Shown here in pieces: positions 13,041 through 25,190 of a DNA stretch of 64,000 nt. A program made the position numbers and the translations under genes. The DNA is from Eleusine coracana subsp. coracana (Eukaryota; Streptophyta; Magnoliopsida; Poales; Poaceae), in contig CM064421.1 in NCBI GenBank assembly GCA_032690845.1, positions 43,886,963-43,950,962 on the forward strand, in the 5' to 3' direction. Position 1 is the stretch's first letter. Each line of letters opens with the position of its first letter. The notes beneath the pieces are model-generated. The model was not told the origin of the DNA. It saw only the letters and a list, made by a program, of their open reading frames with translations, and did not search any database.

Positions 13041-14257
13041 GAACCACTCGCATAAACCAAAATCTCGTAGCTGCCATCGAGAAAAATTAGATCGCGTCAA
13101 TGTCAGTGATCGAAAAAACTTATCCGCTCCATCCCACTGCTTAGCGGTTTGGGCAGTCACCGGCGCCACTCACCAAAATTGCCGCCACCACCAAATCGCC
13201 GCCACTCACAATCAGGTCACCGCCACCTCCGAAATTGCTGCCCAGCGACAACGAGAAACGAAGCTGCCGTGCTGTCGGATGCACACCCCACATCTTGATC
13301 CTCTCCTATAAGAATTTTACTTGTTCTATCATGTAACACCATCGCAACCCCCCCCCCCCCCCCCCACTCCTCTTGCCACATTCGACAACAGGGGCATAGA
13401 TTGAACGGAGCATGGCACAGAGCAGAGAATGAATTCGAGTAGAGCTTCGTACATTGCGGCAGGACGGGCAGTCTCATCTGGCCCCGCTTATCTGTCTTTG
13501 CTTCGTAGATTCAGCTTTATGCGAGTGGTTCTAAGGGATTTTCTCTCCGAAGATTGACAACACTAATGCTGAGTGTATTGTATATCGATTATTGAGGACG
13601 AAGCGCTAAGTTGTTTTCTCTTCAATACCCCTGTGCATCGTGATACAACAAGTTTGCATCAAGATACCATGCCTGCAACAGCTGAACTACCTTGGTGTGT
13701 CGCTTAAACCTAATGTGCAATTGATAGCGAGCAAAGCTCCAAACAAATTCACTAGGTGATGATCGAAACACCTACAAAAACTGTCCAGCACGTCCGTGTA
13801 CCTTCTACACCATGCTGTTAAATATGTACTGGAGTTTAACAGATCTTTCAAATCTCGTGTTGCCGGTTTTTTTTTCATCAACAAGCATATGGGTATTTTC
13901 ATGAAAGGGGAAAAAAAAGGAGACCCATATGACGAAGACGTCGCTCGCGTTAAGTAGCTGATGTCAGAATAAGGAGAGCTGTTCCGATAGAGCTCTTGAG
14001 AGGTCCGCCGTACTCGCGCGCCCGCGCTTTAGGGCTTTGTCACGGCGGAGGCGCTTGCCGTCGCCGGCCGGTACAACAGCGAGGTCGTCCCGATCCGGTT
14101 GGCGCTGTCGTCTCGGCTCTGGAACGGAAACCTATCCTCTCGTCGTCTCTGCTGTCATCACGATTCAAGACAAAATTCCGGTCGATCGTCGCTGGCGGAC
14201 GCCTTGCCAGCAACCAGACTCCGCCCCCGGCCGCGACGCGGATCAACCTCCGACCGG
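13041..14257. other. Intergenic region and 5' flank/UTR of TDBD-PHD gene
   Basis: An 18-base C run lies at 13348-13365, and short CCGCCACC-rich repeats at about 13160-13240. The last 300 bases are GC-rich and are probably promoter and 5' UTR of the gene starting at 14258. The long plus-strand frame through 13996-15111 is a shadow: it is out of frame with the recognised exons and crosses splice sites. Confidence 0.45.
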
Positions 14258-17200
14258 ATGCCGCTGCTCCTGCAGCTCCCCGCCGCGGCGGCGCTGCCGG
14301 GCGTGGAGATCAACGCCGTCCGCGACCTCCTCCCCTTTCTCCAGGGCGTCCCCGTCACGTACCGCTTCGCGAAGCACAGCGTGAGTACACCCAAAACCCA
14401 GCCCAGACCCACTCGTCGACCCGGTCCATGCGACCGAGCGACCCCGAGGCTTCAAGCCCACGCATCGCACCGCGCGCTCTCCCCCGCCGCCGTCTTGCTT
14501 GCTTCGCTCTGGTTTTAACAAGCTCCGCCTCCCTCCGCGCGCGCAGGTCGAGCTCGACGGCATCGTCACCGCCAGCGGCTACGCGTGCGCCTGCGCTGCC
14601 TCCTCCTCCTGCGGCTACAGCGGCAAGGTCAGTCACTCCGCCTGATCCCGTCCCCATCTGTTTCTGCAGCACCTCGCCGGCTTTTTTTTTCCTCTGCGAG
14701 AAATTGATAGGAGTTTTGTCTCCGCGCCGCGCAGGTGCTGTCGGCGCTGCAGTTCGAGAAGCACGCGGGGGTGGTCTCGAAGAACCAGAACGGCCACATC
14801 TTCCTCCGCAACGGCAAATCGCTCTACGAGCTCTTTCACGCGCTCAGGCTTGTGGCCGCCGAGGCGTTCCCGGAGGAATTCCGAGCGGCGGCCGGGGTAC
14901 CCATGACCGTGTGCGCCGCGGGAGCGTCGCCTGCGCCGCAGGGGACCGGCCAGGGACAGCAGCCGGGCGGGATGGCGAGCTGGGAGCCGAGTGGGGTTCA
15001 GGTTCACGGCGTAATGGCGGAGCTCCCTTCCGCGCCGACGCAGGAGGACGTGGAGATGCTGACCGAGGAGGAGGAGGCTGGCTTGTGCCTGCTTGGTTTG
15101 AGGTGAGTTGATTCCCCTGCTCGATTTGTGCTCGGAACTATGTGCAGTGGTGTAATTTCGTACCCAAGTTCTGATGACCTCACTGGGACTTAGAGAGATG
15201 TGTTCGATGCATAAGCTGGTAGAATTGGCCGAGTAATCATCCAATTTCCCTAATTAATGCTTGTTACTCATAATCCATACATTTTCAGCAGGGAAAGTGG
15301 TTCATCCACTAATTCGAATCCTATATGTGGGGCTCAAGGGCCTGTCACAGAAGAGGATGCAGCAGGTGGTGACCATGCAATGCCTGATGTTGAAGAGATA
15401 AGAAATGTAGCTGTTGAGAACGGTAGTGGGCTTAGCAGTTTGTTGGCAGCCACCCCTATTAAAGTGTCAGTAGGAGAAACAAGATGGCAGTCAGAAAGAT
15501 CAAGATATCAGCTAGAAAGTTACCTCAAGGATGTCAGAGGACTACTGACCACTGGGCTTCTTGAAGGTTTCAAGGTGATCTACAGGAATAATGAGGTGTG
15601 TGCTGTTCCTGCTGGCTGTAAAGTTGTAGCTTTAGCATGAATGTTGAATGCAAACCTAGGTGTTTGTTATTTACTTCATATGATGATGATTAGGTAGAGA
15701 ACATTGGACGGATAAGTGGACAGGGGTATTCTTGTGGCTGCTCAGAATGCGGTTACAGTAGCCAGGTAAGTTTCTGTTACATTTAGAACTGCATGGACAA
15801 TAAATACCATGCCTCAATCTGAAGATTTTTCTGAAATGTGCCTGACCTCGTGATGTTTAATTAAATTTTAGGTTTTGAATGCATGCGAGTTTGAGCAGCA
15901 TTCTGGTGAGTCATCCTGCAACCAAAATGATCGCATCTTCTTGGAAACTGGGATTTCTCTATATAGGGTGGTGAAAGCACTAAAACATTACAAACTTAAT
16001 GTGCTTGGAGAATTTATTGAAGAAATAATTGGTTTCCCTCCAAATATGGTCGAGTATAACAAGTGGAAAGGTATTCCCGGTCAGCGAGTGTCTTTTGTAT
16101 TTTGTTCAAAATCGTCTAACCTTTCTCTTGGTCACTTATTTCATCTCGTTGATAATTTAGATACATTACGAAAGAAAGATGATTTGGACGCTTTAGCTTC
16201 AGATCGTTGTTCAACCCAAAGGTAACTTGCAGTTCATACAAAATTTCTACGATTCTTTTATTCAGATTTAGAAATAGCCACTCATAGAAATTTGCAAGAT
16301 CTATAGTCTTGTTCTGGAGCTTGAACTTCTGTATATGGTCAGTAAGCCCATAAACATTGCAAGGGATGACTTGGGACTTAGGGTTCGTTTTGATTAAAGC
16401 CAACACTCACCAGGGACCAGGCCGTATTCTGCGCGATCAATGCCTAATATCGTCTCGCCATTGTGCTGCAGCCAGCACATACTGTATTTCTATGCCTATG
16501 CTGGGCCAAGACGATGGCAACAAACCGTTCGCCAATGATTTGGCGAACCAGCGTTTTGGCATGGCTGTCAACGGGCACCATGCCAAACAATCTCCTTATG
16601 CCATACATTTATTTGAATGCTGTACAATTTTTTTTTTATGAAAACGGTTCCTAACTTTGTACTAGCTAATCCTGCACTTTTCACCATTTTGATGAAGTAT
16701 AACTCTATTTGCAGTGCACTTTGCAGTCATTTAGATTTAGGTTATCATAACGCACCAATGCTAACTTCAGTATTCTTTGAACTTCTTCACTATTTCAAGG
16801 GGATCAGTGGTGCAGGAGTTTAGTTTGGCAAACTACTTGAAAGAATCTCCGAGCAGCAGCATTGCAAACCTGAATTGGAGTGTGTTCAAGAGGCGGTCTG
16901 AGAGACACGTGAAACGAGAAGTCACCGAGACCTCAACCCCATCGGTGAGTGGAAGCCCTGATAAAGGAATTCCCCTCTTTACTGGCACTTCAAAGAAGAG
17001 TGACTCTGAAGAAGCTCCTAATGAGAACATAGCTGGTCGTCTTGGCATTGATGGTGTAAAGCCTGATTCTCCAGGACCCACTGCAGTAACATCTGACTCT
17101 TCAAAACATAATCCCATAAATTTAGGGATGCCCTTACCAGGTTCAGCAACAATCACTTCAGAGCCGTCCCCAGATCACAGCATAGGCTCAAAGTCAAAAG

Positions 17201-20200
17201 AACAAAAAACAAGGTAAATAGCTAAACCTATGGCATCGGCTTTGCATTTATAATATTGAGATTTGAGTGTGTCTTTCTGCCAACAATGAAAAAAAAAAAC
17301 TCTGTACTTTTACATAGTAGTTGAATTTGAGCTGATGCCTAACCTAGGAATCTTATTTGTTTTCTTTTTTACCTCAGGGACACAACCTTGCATCCACTGC
17401 TTTTCAAGGAGGGTGGCCTTCCAGATAACACTTTCTTGACGTACAAGTTGAAGAATGGAGAGGTCTTGAGTATAGTAGTCCCTTTTCAACTGTCATCTGA
17501 GTAGCACTCTTAAGAGGACTCACACCTACTGTTTTATAGGCTCTAAAGCAAGGGTATAAGCGAGGGACATATATAGTTTGTAATTGTTGCAATCAAGAGG
17601 TACCAAACTACATGAGTGGCAAAATGTTCTAATCTGGCATATTTATTCTGGTGAAGAACCAATTAAATTTGTGTTGTTCTCTTTTGACTCCAGTTTACTC
17701 CTTCTCACTTTGAAGAACATGCTGGCATGGGGAGAAGACGGCAACCGTAAGCACATATTTTACAAAGAAATTATGCCTAGTTGTTACTCATGGAAGAGTT
17801 AAAATTTAGAATGCCATTTATAGAAGAGCTCACAAAATATCTCTTGAGTGAAATAACTAAGTGGTTAATATTTTATGTTTCAGGTATAAAAACATTTATA
17901 CTGCAGAAGGATTAACGCTTCATAAGCTAGCACTCCAATTGCAAGATCATTTGAACTCAAATGGATTCGACAAGGCGAATATATGTGGCTTTGATGACTA
18001 CCCTATCCTTACTTCTCCAGGTAACTTAATTCATAGCTGAGTTTCAAGTTGACTGGTGTTATGATCTCTTTCAAATCAGCAACTACATCGCTGTGGCCTT
18101 TGTGAGTACTCTGGCATATATTGATTGATGTGTGATGGCTTTGTGTTGCTATCAAATAACCACTTAGGGGCAAAGGTTATCCTATTTTATGTTTCCTCTG
18201 CATTTGGCTTCTTTGGTAGGCTACTAGTAATCTTGTTAGTTGTCTCAAGTCGGTAGGAACTGGTAGACAACAGAACTTCCTTTGTTACTGATTTTCTTAA
18301 GGACAAAAAATGATTTTGAAGTAACAGTCTCTTTAGGTAAACAAAAAGAAGGAAAGAGAGTCAAGGCCATCTCAGGTTGAGCCTTGCCCAATCCCATTAT
18401 GACAATCCATGAACTAATTGAAGCCCAAACTCGGCCGAACTTGGGAAATATTCATGGTTATCCATACCAAATTGCTGGCTCAAGGTCTTTTATGGAACTG
18501 TTGGTAGGATATAAGATAAATGCTAACTGTTATGATGCCTTGGATTATTGGGTTCATTAAAGGAAACAGACTATTTAAAGTAGATGGAACAGCTTCAGTC
18601 CACAGAAACTGCTGCTGGTGAACTGTTGGCACTGGGCATTTGCCATTTTCAATGTTGGAAAAAAATAAAATATGGATGAAAACAAATAATGTAATCCCCT
18701 CATGGAAGTTTCTCAGGGCGATATTTTTGTTACCTGTGACATGTGAACCAAACTTCTGCCGAGGGCAGGGCATGGTGAACAGCAATCACACCTCATGAGT
18801 AAAATAGTTTGTTTCTGTTGGAACCTGTCCTGTGGTCTGTGGATTGGCATTTATTCATACTCCTTGGGCTCTTTTTTTTCTCTAAAAGAATAGAGAAAAG
18901 GACGATGGGTGGTGGCTAGACAGCTCTGTAATTCTTGCCCATCTGGTCATAGCAATGCCGGAATTTTTTTTTAGTAGAATAGCACATTTATTTGGGATTA
19001 TGGAGGCACTAGGCCCAAACATATACATGTCCAGGTGTGGGTAAATATGCACAAACCCCTGCCTCCAAACCAGGGATTTCCTATTCTTGGTTGATTTCCG
19101 TAACTTCTTCCTTGTTTTACCTTCCAGCGCCATTGTTCTGGGCTTCTGGCTAAGTGGCTATACATCTGTCATATGGTGGTCTTATTCATATGTTAATATC
19201 TTGAGATGATATACTGCAGTGTTCTATTCTGTTGGTTGTAGAGGGCGTGTTATCCGTGTGAGATTTAAATTTCAGATTTTCTTGTTCATCTGAAGTTCCA
19301 TTTCCCTTTGCAACCATCAGTGCCTCTTGTTTTTCCTTCCCAGTTTCCTTTTTCGTACTCATGTAATTTGGTTTAGTTCATTCTCTTCATCCAGTCTTTA
19401 GGGTTGTATCACAAATCTCAGATTTATTCCTTACTATTGTTTACATTTCCCAGATTTGTGCTTAGTTTTATGTTCATTTTTTTCTCTCTTGAACGTATCC
19501 CTTGCTGATCAGGTGTACAGAAATTGCTTCTTTCTGTTCTCTTTATATGCATTGATTGATGTTCAAAATGTGTAACTTACTCTTTTTATGAATGTTTTGC
19601 TCTACAGCCGACTTACAATTTTGACAATTATATTTTGCACTTGGTATAATAAAATTAAAATCAGAATACAAGTGACCAAGTAGTTATGCTTTGACTTTGC
19701 ATTTTCCAGTTTAACTGACTTTGCTGATAGCAGAAATTTTTTAGTTGACGTCGTTAGGACAGCTTTTTCTTAGTTTAAAAACAAACTGAAAGTGTTGTCC
19801 AAACATCATCAATTAACCAGTTTTTCTATAGGTCCTAACATTTAGGCAAGGAGGGAATGGCCATAGAGCTTTGCGTTCAAGTAAATATTTGTGAGCCTCA
19901 CCCAGTTGTACTAATTCATTCCGTTCTTTACAGGTTTTGGCAAAGAATCTTCTACCCCCAGTGGACCTATTGTTCCCCTGAAACGAACATTACAAGAAAG
20001 AGTAGTTGAAACAGAAAGCTGCTATTTCTGTGGGTAAGAAAATAACAGATAATTATGTTTCATTGGTAGGATTGACATTATAGCAAGCCCTTATATGTAA
20101 AACTGCATCTTCAGAGATGGCTCCACAACAATTGGAAAAATTGATGCAGAAATGATTGTCTTCTGTAACCAGGTCTATTCCACCTATTTAATAACTCCCA

Positions 20201-22116
20201 CATATTGTTTTAAATATTTAGATTACTGACTTGATATTTTGCTTCGTTACTGTTTGCAGTGTGAGAGACCATGCCATGTGAAGTGTTACAACAACCTACT
20301 TGAAAAGAAGAAGGTATGTGGCCTTTCTATTTTTAAGGGAAGGAAAGCTATCATTGAAAGATATTGCTGAATGTTATTTTGAAATTTCCAGTCCCCTCTG
20401 AAAGTTTTGGAGGAATATATGCAATTTTGCTTCTTGTGCTGTGAAAAATGCCAACTGCTTCGAGCCCGTTTAGACGAGGGACTGGAAAAGTGTGAAGATA
20501 TTGCCTTCCTCAGACAGATTGGATCTAACATTTGTTGGCGAATTTTATGTGGAATGAATGCAAGTAATGATGTGTGTCCCTACATGCCTCAGATAATTGA
20601 TATATTCAAAGTAGGTTCCTTTTTCAGCTTTCAATGCTTTATCTGTTTGTCAGAGCTTTTCGACTGCTATAGTTTCACCTTGTTTTTGTGTTTTATATAT
20701 AGGATGCATTTTCAGAAACTACTGCTGAGCATATTGATGTCATAGCTGAAATGGTTAAAGCGTAGGTTCATTTTGTCTGCAGTTTTTTTTCCCTCTATTG
20801 AAATCAGGGTAAGTAGTAACTTCAATGTTTGCAGCAAGGATGTAGATGGAGAGAAAGATTTCCGAGGAATGTTTTGTGCTGCACTAACTGTAAGGTGTTA
20901 CTCTTCTTGCCAGGCATTTCATTAATGTGGCATTTTGTTTTTATCCGGTTTGTGCACATGAATGCATCAGCCTTCGATTCTTGCATTGCAATAGTTATGC
21001 CAAAACAAACTGAAGAATGACAGCTATCTGAAATCATTATTAAGAATTGCTTACACTATTATCATTATTATCATCATCATCTATTGTATTCTTACTTGTT
21101 CCCCCTTTTGGTTTTGTTGTAGTGCACATGTTGTGTCTACTGCAATTCTGAAAGTGCAAACAGAAGAAGTTGCAGAATTGGTCCTTGTTGCTACTCGTCG
21201 TGAGTGCAGGAAGAAGGTAGGAACTAATTTGATACATACATTCTTTGTGGAACTGTGTCAGGTACCTGATGTAATGTAATATTAAATATCTCACCTTGAA
21301 TAAGTAAAGAACAGGAGGGCTGTTGTGACTACAACAACAGGTGAATGATATGAATGACTGGCAAAAGTACCAGTTAAAATCAAATATAAGTATCAAATAG
21401 GAATATGTTTATGTGTAAACTTAAACAATAAATAAAGTTACTTCTTTGACAAATAAATAATTTGGATCATTTTTTGAAATAGAGTATTAATGTATTATTC
21501 ATATAACCATGTGTTTTGTAGAGTGTTTTTGCTTCTCGTTATTTCATAGATCCTGTTCAATCAACTTAGCTTACCTTCTCTCCCTTACTCATACAAGAGT
21601 ACATAGAAATATCTTTCTTTTTAAAGCCTGACATCTCATGCCTTTGTGTTAGGATAATTATAATGCCTTTGTGGTTTGTGCCAAGGCAAAACTGAATAAA
21701 ACCACTTCAGTGACAATATCTCCATGGCAAAACTGCCATCCTTATTGTTTGGTTTCTCTTTCTGCAGGGTTACTTTGTACTTCTCCTAAAGTCAATTGAG
21801 ACATATTTGAGGGCTTGTAACGTGAAGACTCTTACAGCACCTGTTGATCCTGAAATGGTGCCGATCTGGTCTGAGAAGCTTGGGTTCACCATTTTATCAG
21901 CTGAAGAGGTAATGGTTCGTGATATGATGAAAATGTTTAATCAAGTTCTGGACCCAAGACTAACTGTGCATGATAATATTTATATCGTTCCATAGATACT
22001 AATGTTATTATCTATTCTTTTGTTATTGTGCCTGTTGCCAGAAGAAGTCGATGCTGGAGGTGCATCCCTTGGTGATGTTCGAGAACCTGCTCTTGGTGCA
22101 AAAATCACTTGCTTGA
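14258..22116 (+). CDS. TDBD-repeat/PHD-finger/GNAT-like nuclear protein (IDM1-type family), 20 exons
   Basis: Exons: 14258-14380, 14547-14627, 14735-15102, 15292(or 15289)-15595, 15694-15765, 15872-16070, 16808-17213, 17378-17462, 17540-17599, 17694-17746, 17884-18020, 19934-20033, 20115-20172, 20260-20313, 20392-20610, 20703-20761, 20835-20894, 21123-21216, 21768-21908, 22042-22116; 915 or 916 aa. Three Tify-binding-domain (TDBD)-like modules lie near residues 42-110, 293-360 and 547-610, each with a Cys pair, then EFEQHSG-like and SLY..-like motifs. A PHD-type zinc finger follows (CYFC, FCNQC, CHVKC, FCFLC; about 657-715), then a GNAT-like acetyltransferase fold (about 770-890; AELVLVATRRE, WSEKLGF). 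The architecture matches plant chromatin proteins of the IDM1 (Increased DNA Methylation 1) type, which read histone marks and acetylate histones; function here is inferred. The acetyl-CoA loop reads RKKGYF rather than the usual RRQGMC-like form, so catalysis is uncertain. The ATG at 14258 is the first in an upstream-open frame. Confidence 0.88.
16381..16595. mobile_element. Possible Tourist-like MITE in intron 6 of the TDBD-PHD gene
   Basis: TTA at 16378-16380 and 16596-16598 flank ends reading GGGTTCGTTTTGAT and, reverse-complemented, GGAGATTGTTTGGCAT. The inverted repeat is weak (about 9 of 13 matches), so this is only a candidate. The segment lies inside a 737-bp intron and contains words not seen in flanking sequence. 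Confidence 0.35.
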
Positions 22117-22500
22117 GCAAGTCTAGTATATGTTGTTTATACTACTTCAGAAAGGAAAACGTGGTCTCGCCATTTGCACAGTTCTGTAGCATAGTGTAGG
22201 AGATGGTCATTGCTCAGCTGTTGTACAGAGTAGAGACTAGAGACAAGTTATGCATGTAGATTCGGTCAACTTATATACGTAGTGTACTGTTGAGTTGGTT
22301 GCCTGAGCGTTGGGGATCATATGCCAGTAGTATGCCACATGTTTCCAGCTTAGCGTCGGGTGCTCTCACCTTGCTCTCGATGCTTACTTTGTGACATGTA
22401 AGGCAGTTAAATTCTTTAAATTCTGTTTGCTAAGAGAACAATACTCGTTGCTGTGTGCAGTAATATTTCCATTTAAAAAATAGTCAGTAGTAAAGTGTTA

Positions 22501-22798
22501 AGGGGGTGTTTGTTTCCTAGGACTAAAGGGCTAAAACTAAAATTTGGACTAAACTTTAATCCAAAGAGCAACGAACAGGTGGGCTAAAAGGCTAAAATTT
22601 AGTCCTGGACTCCATCTACCTCTGCCCTTCTTTACATGGATTGTATGACTTATGTAATAATTAGAGACAAAGTGGTCATTTTAAAGTGAAAACTAAAGTT
22701 TAGCTCTTGAAAATGAACAACCCTAAAACTAAGCTTTAGGGGCTAAAGACTAAATTTTAGAGACTAAAGTTTAGCTCCTAAAGGAAACAAACAGCCCC
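22501..22798. mobile_element. Tourist-like MITE (PIF/Harbinger type), about 298 bp
   Basis: The left end is AGGGGGTGTTTGTTTCCTAG and the right end, reverse-complemented, is GGGGCTGTTTGTTTCCTTTA. The flanking target duplications are TTA (22498-22500) and TAA (22799-22801). Subterminal ACTAAA/TTTAGT words repeat throughout. GGG(G/C)TGTTTG termini with 3-bp TWA duplications are typical of grass Tourist MITEs. It lies 385 bp downstream of the TDBD-PHD stop codon. Confidence 0.85.
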
Positions 22799-23464
22799 TA
22801 AGTACATTTACACAATGATTATTGAAGCTTACTCGAATTAGTTGTTGTTCAATAGATCAACTTCAAGAGAATAGCCAAAAAGTATTATAAAATCAAATAT
22901 AGCTATTTTTTTAGTAAAAAGTATCTCCAACAAACTGTCTTAACTCACTCTCTAAATTTGGTGACTCTCCATTCTAGAATTCCCGCCAGCTACTTTTAAA
23001 GAGTCAGTGTTGCTAGTTAGTCTTGTCATCAATTTTACGAAGGTTATTGAATTAGAGTAGTTCTTTTGTGGGTGTTTTATTTTATAGAGTTAAATCAAGA
23101 AGTTTAGAATATATTTTAACTAATCTTGGAGTTGTTCTAAGGATTCAATTCGATGGTTTCACATATATGCGTGCACTTCTATGTTAATAGCTCCAAATCA
23201 TGAATTTCATTAATTTATGGGTTTGTGTTTATTACAAGACAAAGCAATCGAAAGCTTTCACAGAGAGCTTGATGATCAACCATTTGAGGAAGATCATGAT
23301 ACAAAGTCAAAATAAAAAAAAAGAATAATAATGGTTGCAACATATACATAAGAGATCAACATTGCATCCCAAAGCTCCATGCTCATGTCAAATAAAAGAA
23401 CTCTCGTATGCATACGCTAATATCCTTATCCAAGTTACTATGCCATGTAGGACAGTCAATGCGA
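22799..23464. other. AT-rich intergenic region
   Basis: Nothing coding is recognised. The right part is the probable 3' UTR of the minus-strand RRM gene that ends at 23465. Confidence 0.5.
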
Positions 23465-24520
23465 CTAACCGCACCACCCTACAGTCTTGTTCGTTGTGAA
23501 GCCTGTGTGTGAGGAACGGGTATCCTGCTGAGGAGGTGGATTCGGTTGTCTTGGTTTAGCCGGGTCGACAAAAATGACCCACCCATCCAGAAACTTGGCG
23601 TTCATCTTCTGCCGGGCCTCCTCAGCCTGTTCTATGGTGGCATATCTAACAAAACCGAAACCCTTTGACCTCCCAGAAATTCTATCCGTCACAACTTTTG
23701 CTTCATAAAACAAGCACACTACAATTAGCAGTGAGGCAGAATGATGAACAATGATCGAGGTATTACTGCTTGGAGAAGATGTCTTATACCTTCAAGCACT
23801 TTTCCAAAAGGATCGAATGCGCCCTTAAGCTTCTCATCTGTTGTCAGCCTTGAAAGGCCTGCGTTGAATCGCATCAAGACGATATGATATTGAAAGCTCA
23901 AAAATCAACTAGTACCTGCTGCTTACAAACAGTTCTAACTGAAAATAGCTAGCTGTAAATGTAACAAGACTATTTTTCCAATGACACGATGCAAGTAGAA
24001 GCCCAAAAATCAGAAATGCTGAGGGATATTATGATTGCAAGAAATGCTGACATGGTGATGTAAATTGCAACTGGTCAAAAAACTGGGGTCAGCATAGCTC
24101 ATTGGTTTATCAAATTTTGCAGCGTATTGGATACATAGATAAACATAACCATAGCACATTGGCCATCGGTTTATCACAGGGCACTGAACGCAAGCAACTT
24201 CCAACCTTTTTTTTTTTTACCTACACTTAAAAAGTGCGTTCTCTGAGGCTATCCTGGTAGCTGGCGCTGACTACCGTTCGCAAAGTGAATTGCGGAGGGG
24301 AGGAGAGGGAAGAGTTGTTACCGCTGACAAAGAGCTTGGGGGTGGTGAGCGGCGGTAGGTTGGCGACCTCGGTGTCGTCGCCAAATATGGAGGACGGTAG
24401 TGGTGGGGTGGGCGACGGGCCTGAGGAGGAGCAGAGGGTGGCGCGAAGTATGGAGGATCTGGAGGGGGTGGAGCTACGGAGGAGGCGCTGGAGCAGGGCG
24501 GAGGACGAGGAGAGGGCCAT
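23465..24520 (-). CDS. Small organelle-targeted RRM RNA-binding protein, 3 exons
   Basis: Exons on the minus strand are 24520-24322, 23858-23790 and 23700-23465; phases close to give 167 aa. One RRM spans about residues 61-140: RNP2 KLFVSGLS is split by intron 1, and RNP1 is KGFGFVRY. The first 45 or so residues are rich in Ser, Leu, Arg and Ala with almost no acids (MALSSSSALLQRLL...), as expected of a mitochondrial or plastid transit peptide. A Pro/Gln/Thr tail follows the RRM. Similar plant proteins act in organelle RNA processing or editing; that role here is inferred. The ATG at 24520 is the first in frame. The 69-nt second exon matches in length and phase the second exon of the RRM gene at 28367, suggesting the two genes are old relatives. 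Confidence 0.88.
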
Positions 24521-24819
24521 CGCCGCCGCAACTGCCGCCGCCGCCGGAGGACGGAGGATTCTGGTTCTGGACTTCTTGGGTGTTGGGCTGCTAGCACTGT
24601 ACGGGCTAATAGGCCTGTACTCCACCACTGGGAGTAGGTTTGGGCTTGTGGGCTCTGGCTTACCAAGGCAGCAAGGCCGGAATGAGAAACTGCGAATCCA
24701 TATGTTTGAGATGGGCTTTGACGTCCTTCTGAACTTGACCGGAGTGAACTGGATTGAGAGGATTAGAGTGATTGACGAATATTACCATGGAGCTCCGGGG
24801 CGTAGTCGATCTTGGATAT

Positions 24820-25190
24820 GTCGTGGAACGGGTGCTTGGCGGCGTAGGACAGGTCGCCCACGAAGATCGTCACCTCAAGTAGTGCGTCAGCGTGCTGTTC
24901 GAGTCTGTCGTCTGTCCTAAATCTCCGATCAATCCCGATTGGATTGGGACATCCGGCCCAGGACTCGGAGGCGTCGTGAACCAGAACGTCCTCCTCTGCA
25001 CCACCTCCTCAGTGGATGAATCCGGAGGTGTAGTTGTAGTAGGAGTAGCGCTCCGCTACCAGGTGCAGTGCAGGGCGTGCTGCTGGCCAGCTCGTCGGTG
25101 ACCCAGGACACGGTCATCGGGTCATGGCGTGATGTGCACCTGCTGCGCCGGGTTCTTCCCTCGCCGGCCGGCATCGTGAACACGTCCGCG
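24820..25190 (-). pseudogene. Purple acid phosphatase fragment, disrupted
   Basis: Reading the minus strand from about 25190 downward gives pieces typical of plant purple acid phosphatases in the correct order but in shifting frames: PAQQVHIT, MTVSWVTDE, RYSYYNYTSGFIH, TFWFTTPP, GPDVP, then LIGDLGQT.DSN.TLTHY and IFVGDLSYA. GDLG and GDLSY are the GD metal-ligand motifs. In-frame stops follow SGFIH and the THY segment, at least two frameshifts are needed, and both the N-terminus and the C-terminal metal ligands are absent. It is a relic of one internal region, not a gene. Confidence 0.8.

Noticed and set aside
13996..15111. Plus-strand 371-aa open frame
   Set aside because: It runs through three introns and exons of the TDBD-PHD gene in a different frame; Arg/Pro/Ala-rich shadow.
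21909..21995. Read-through end of the TDBD-PHD gene into VMVRDMMKMF...
   Set aside because: A GTAATG donor after GAAGAG and a CAG acceptor at 22041 restore a C-terminus (MLEVHPLVMF) that fits the end of the acetyltransferase-like fold better.
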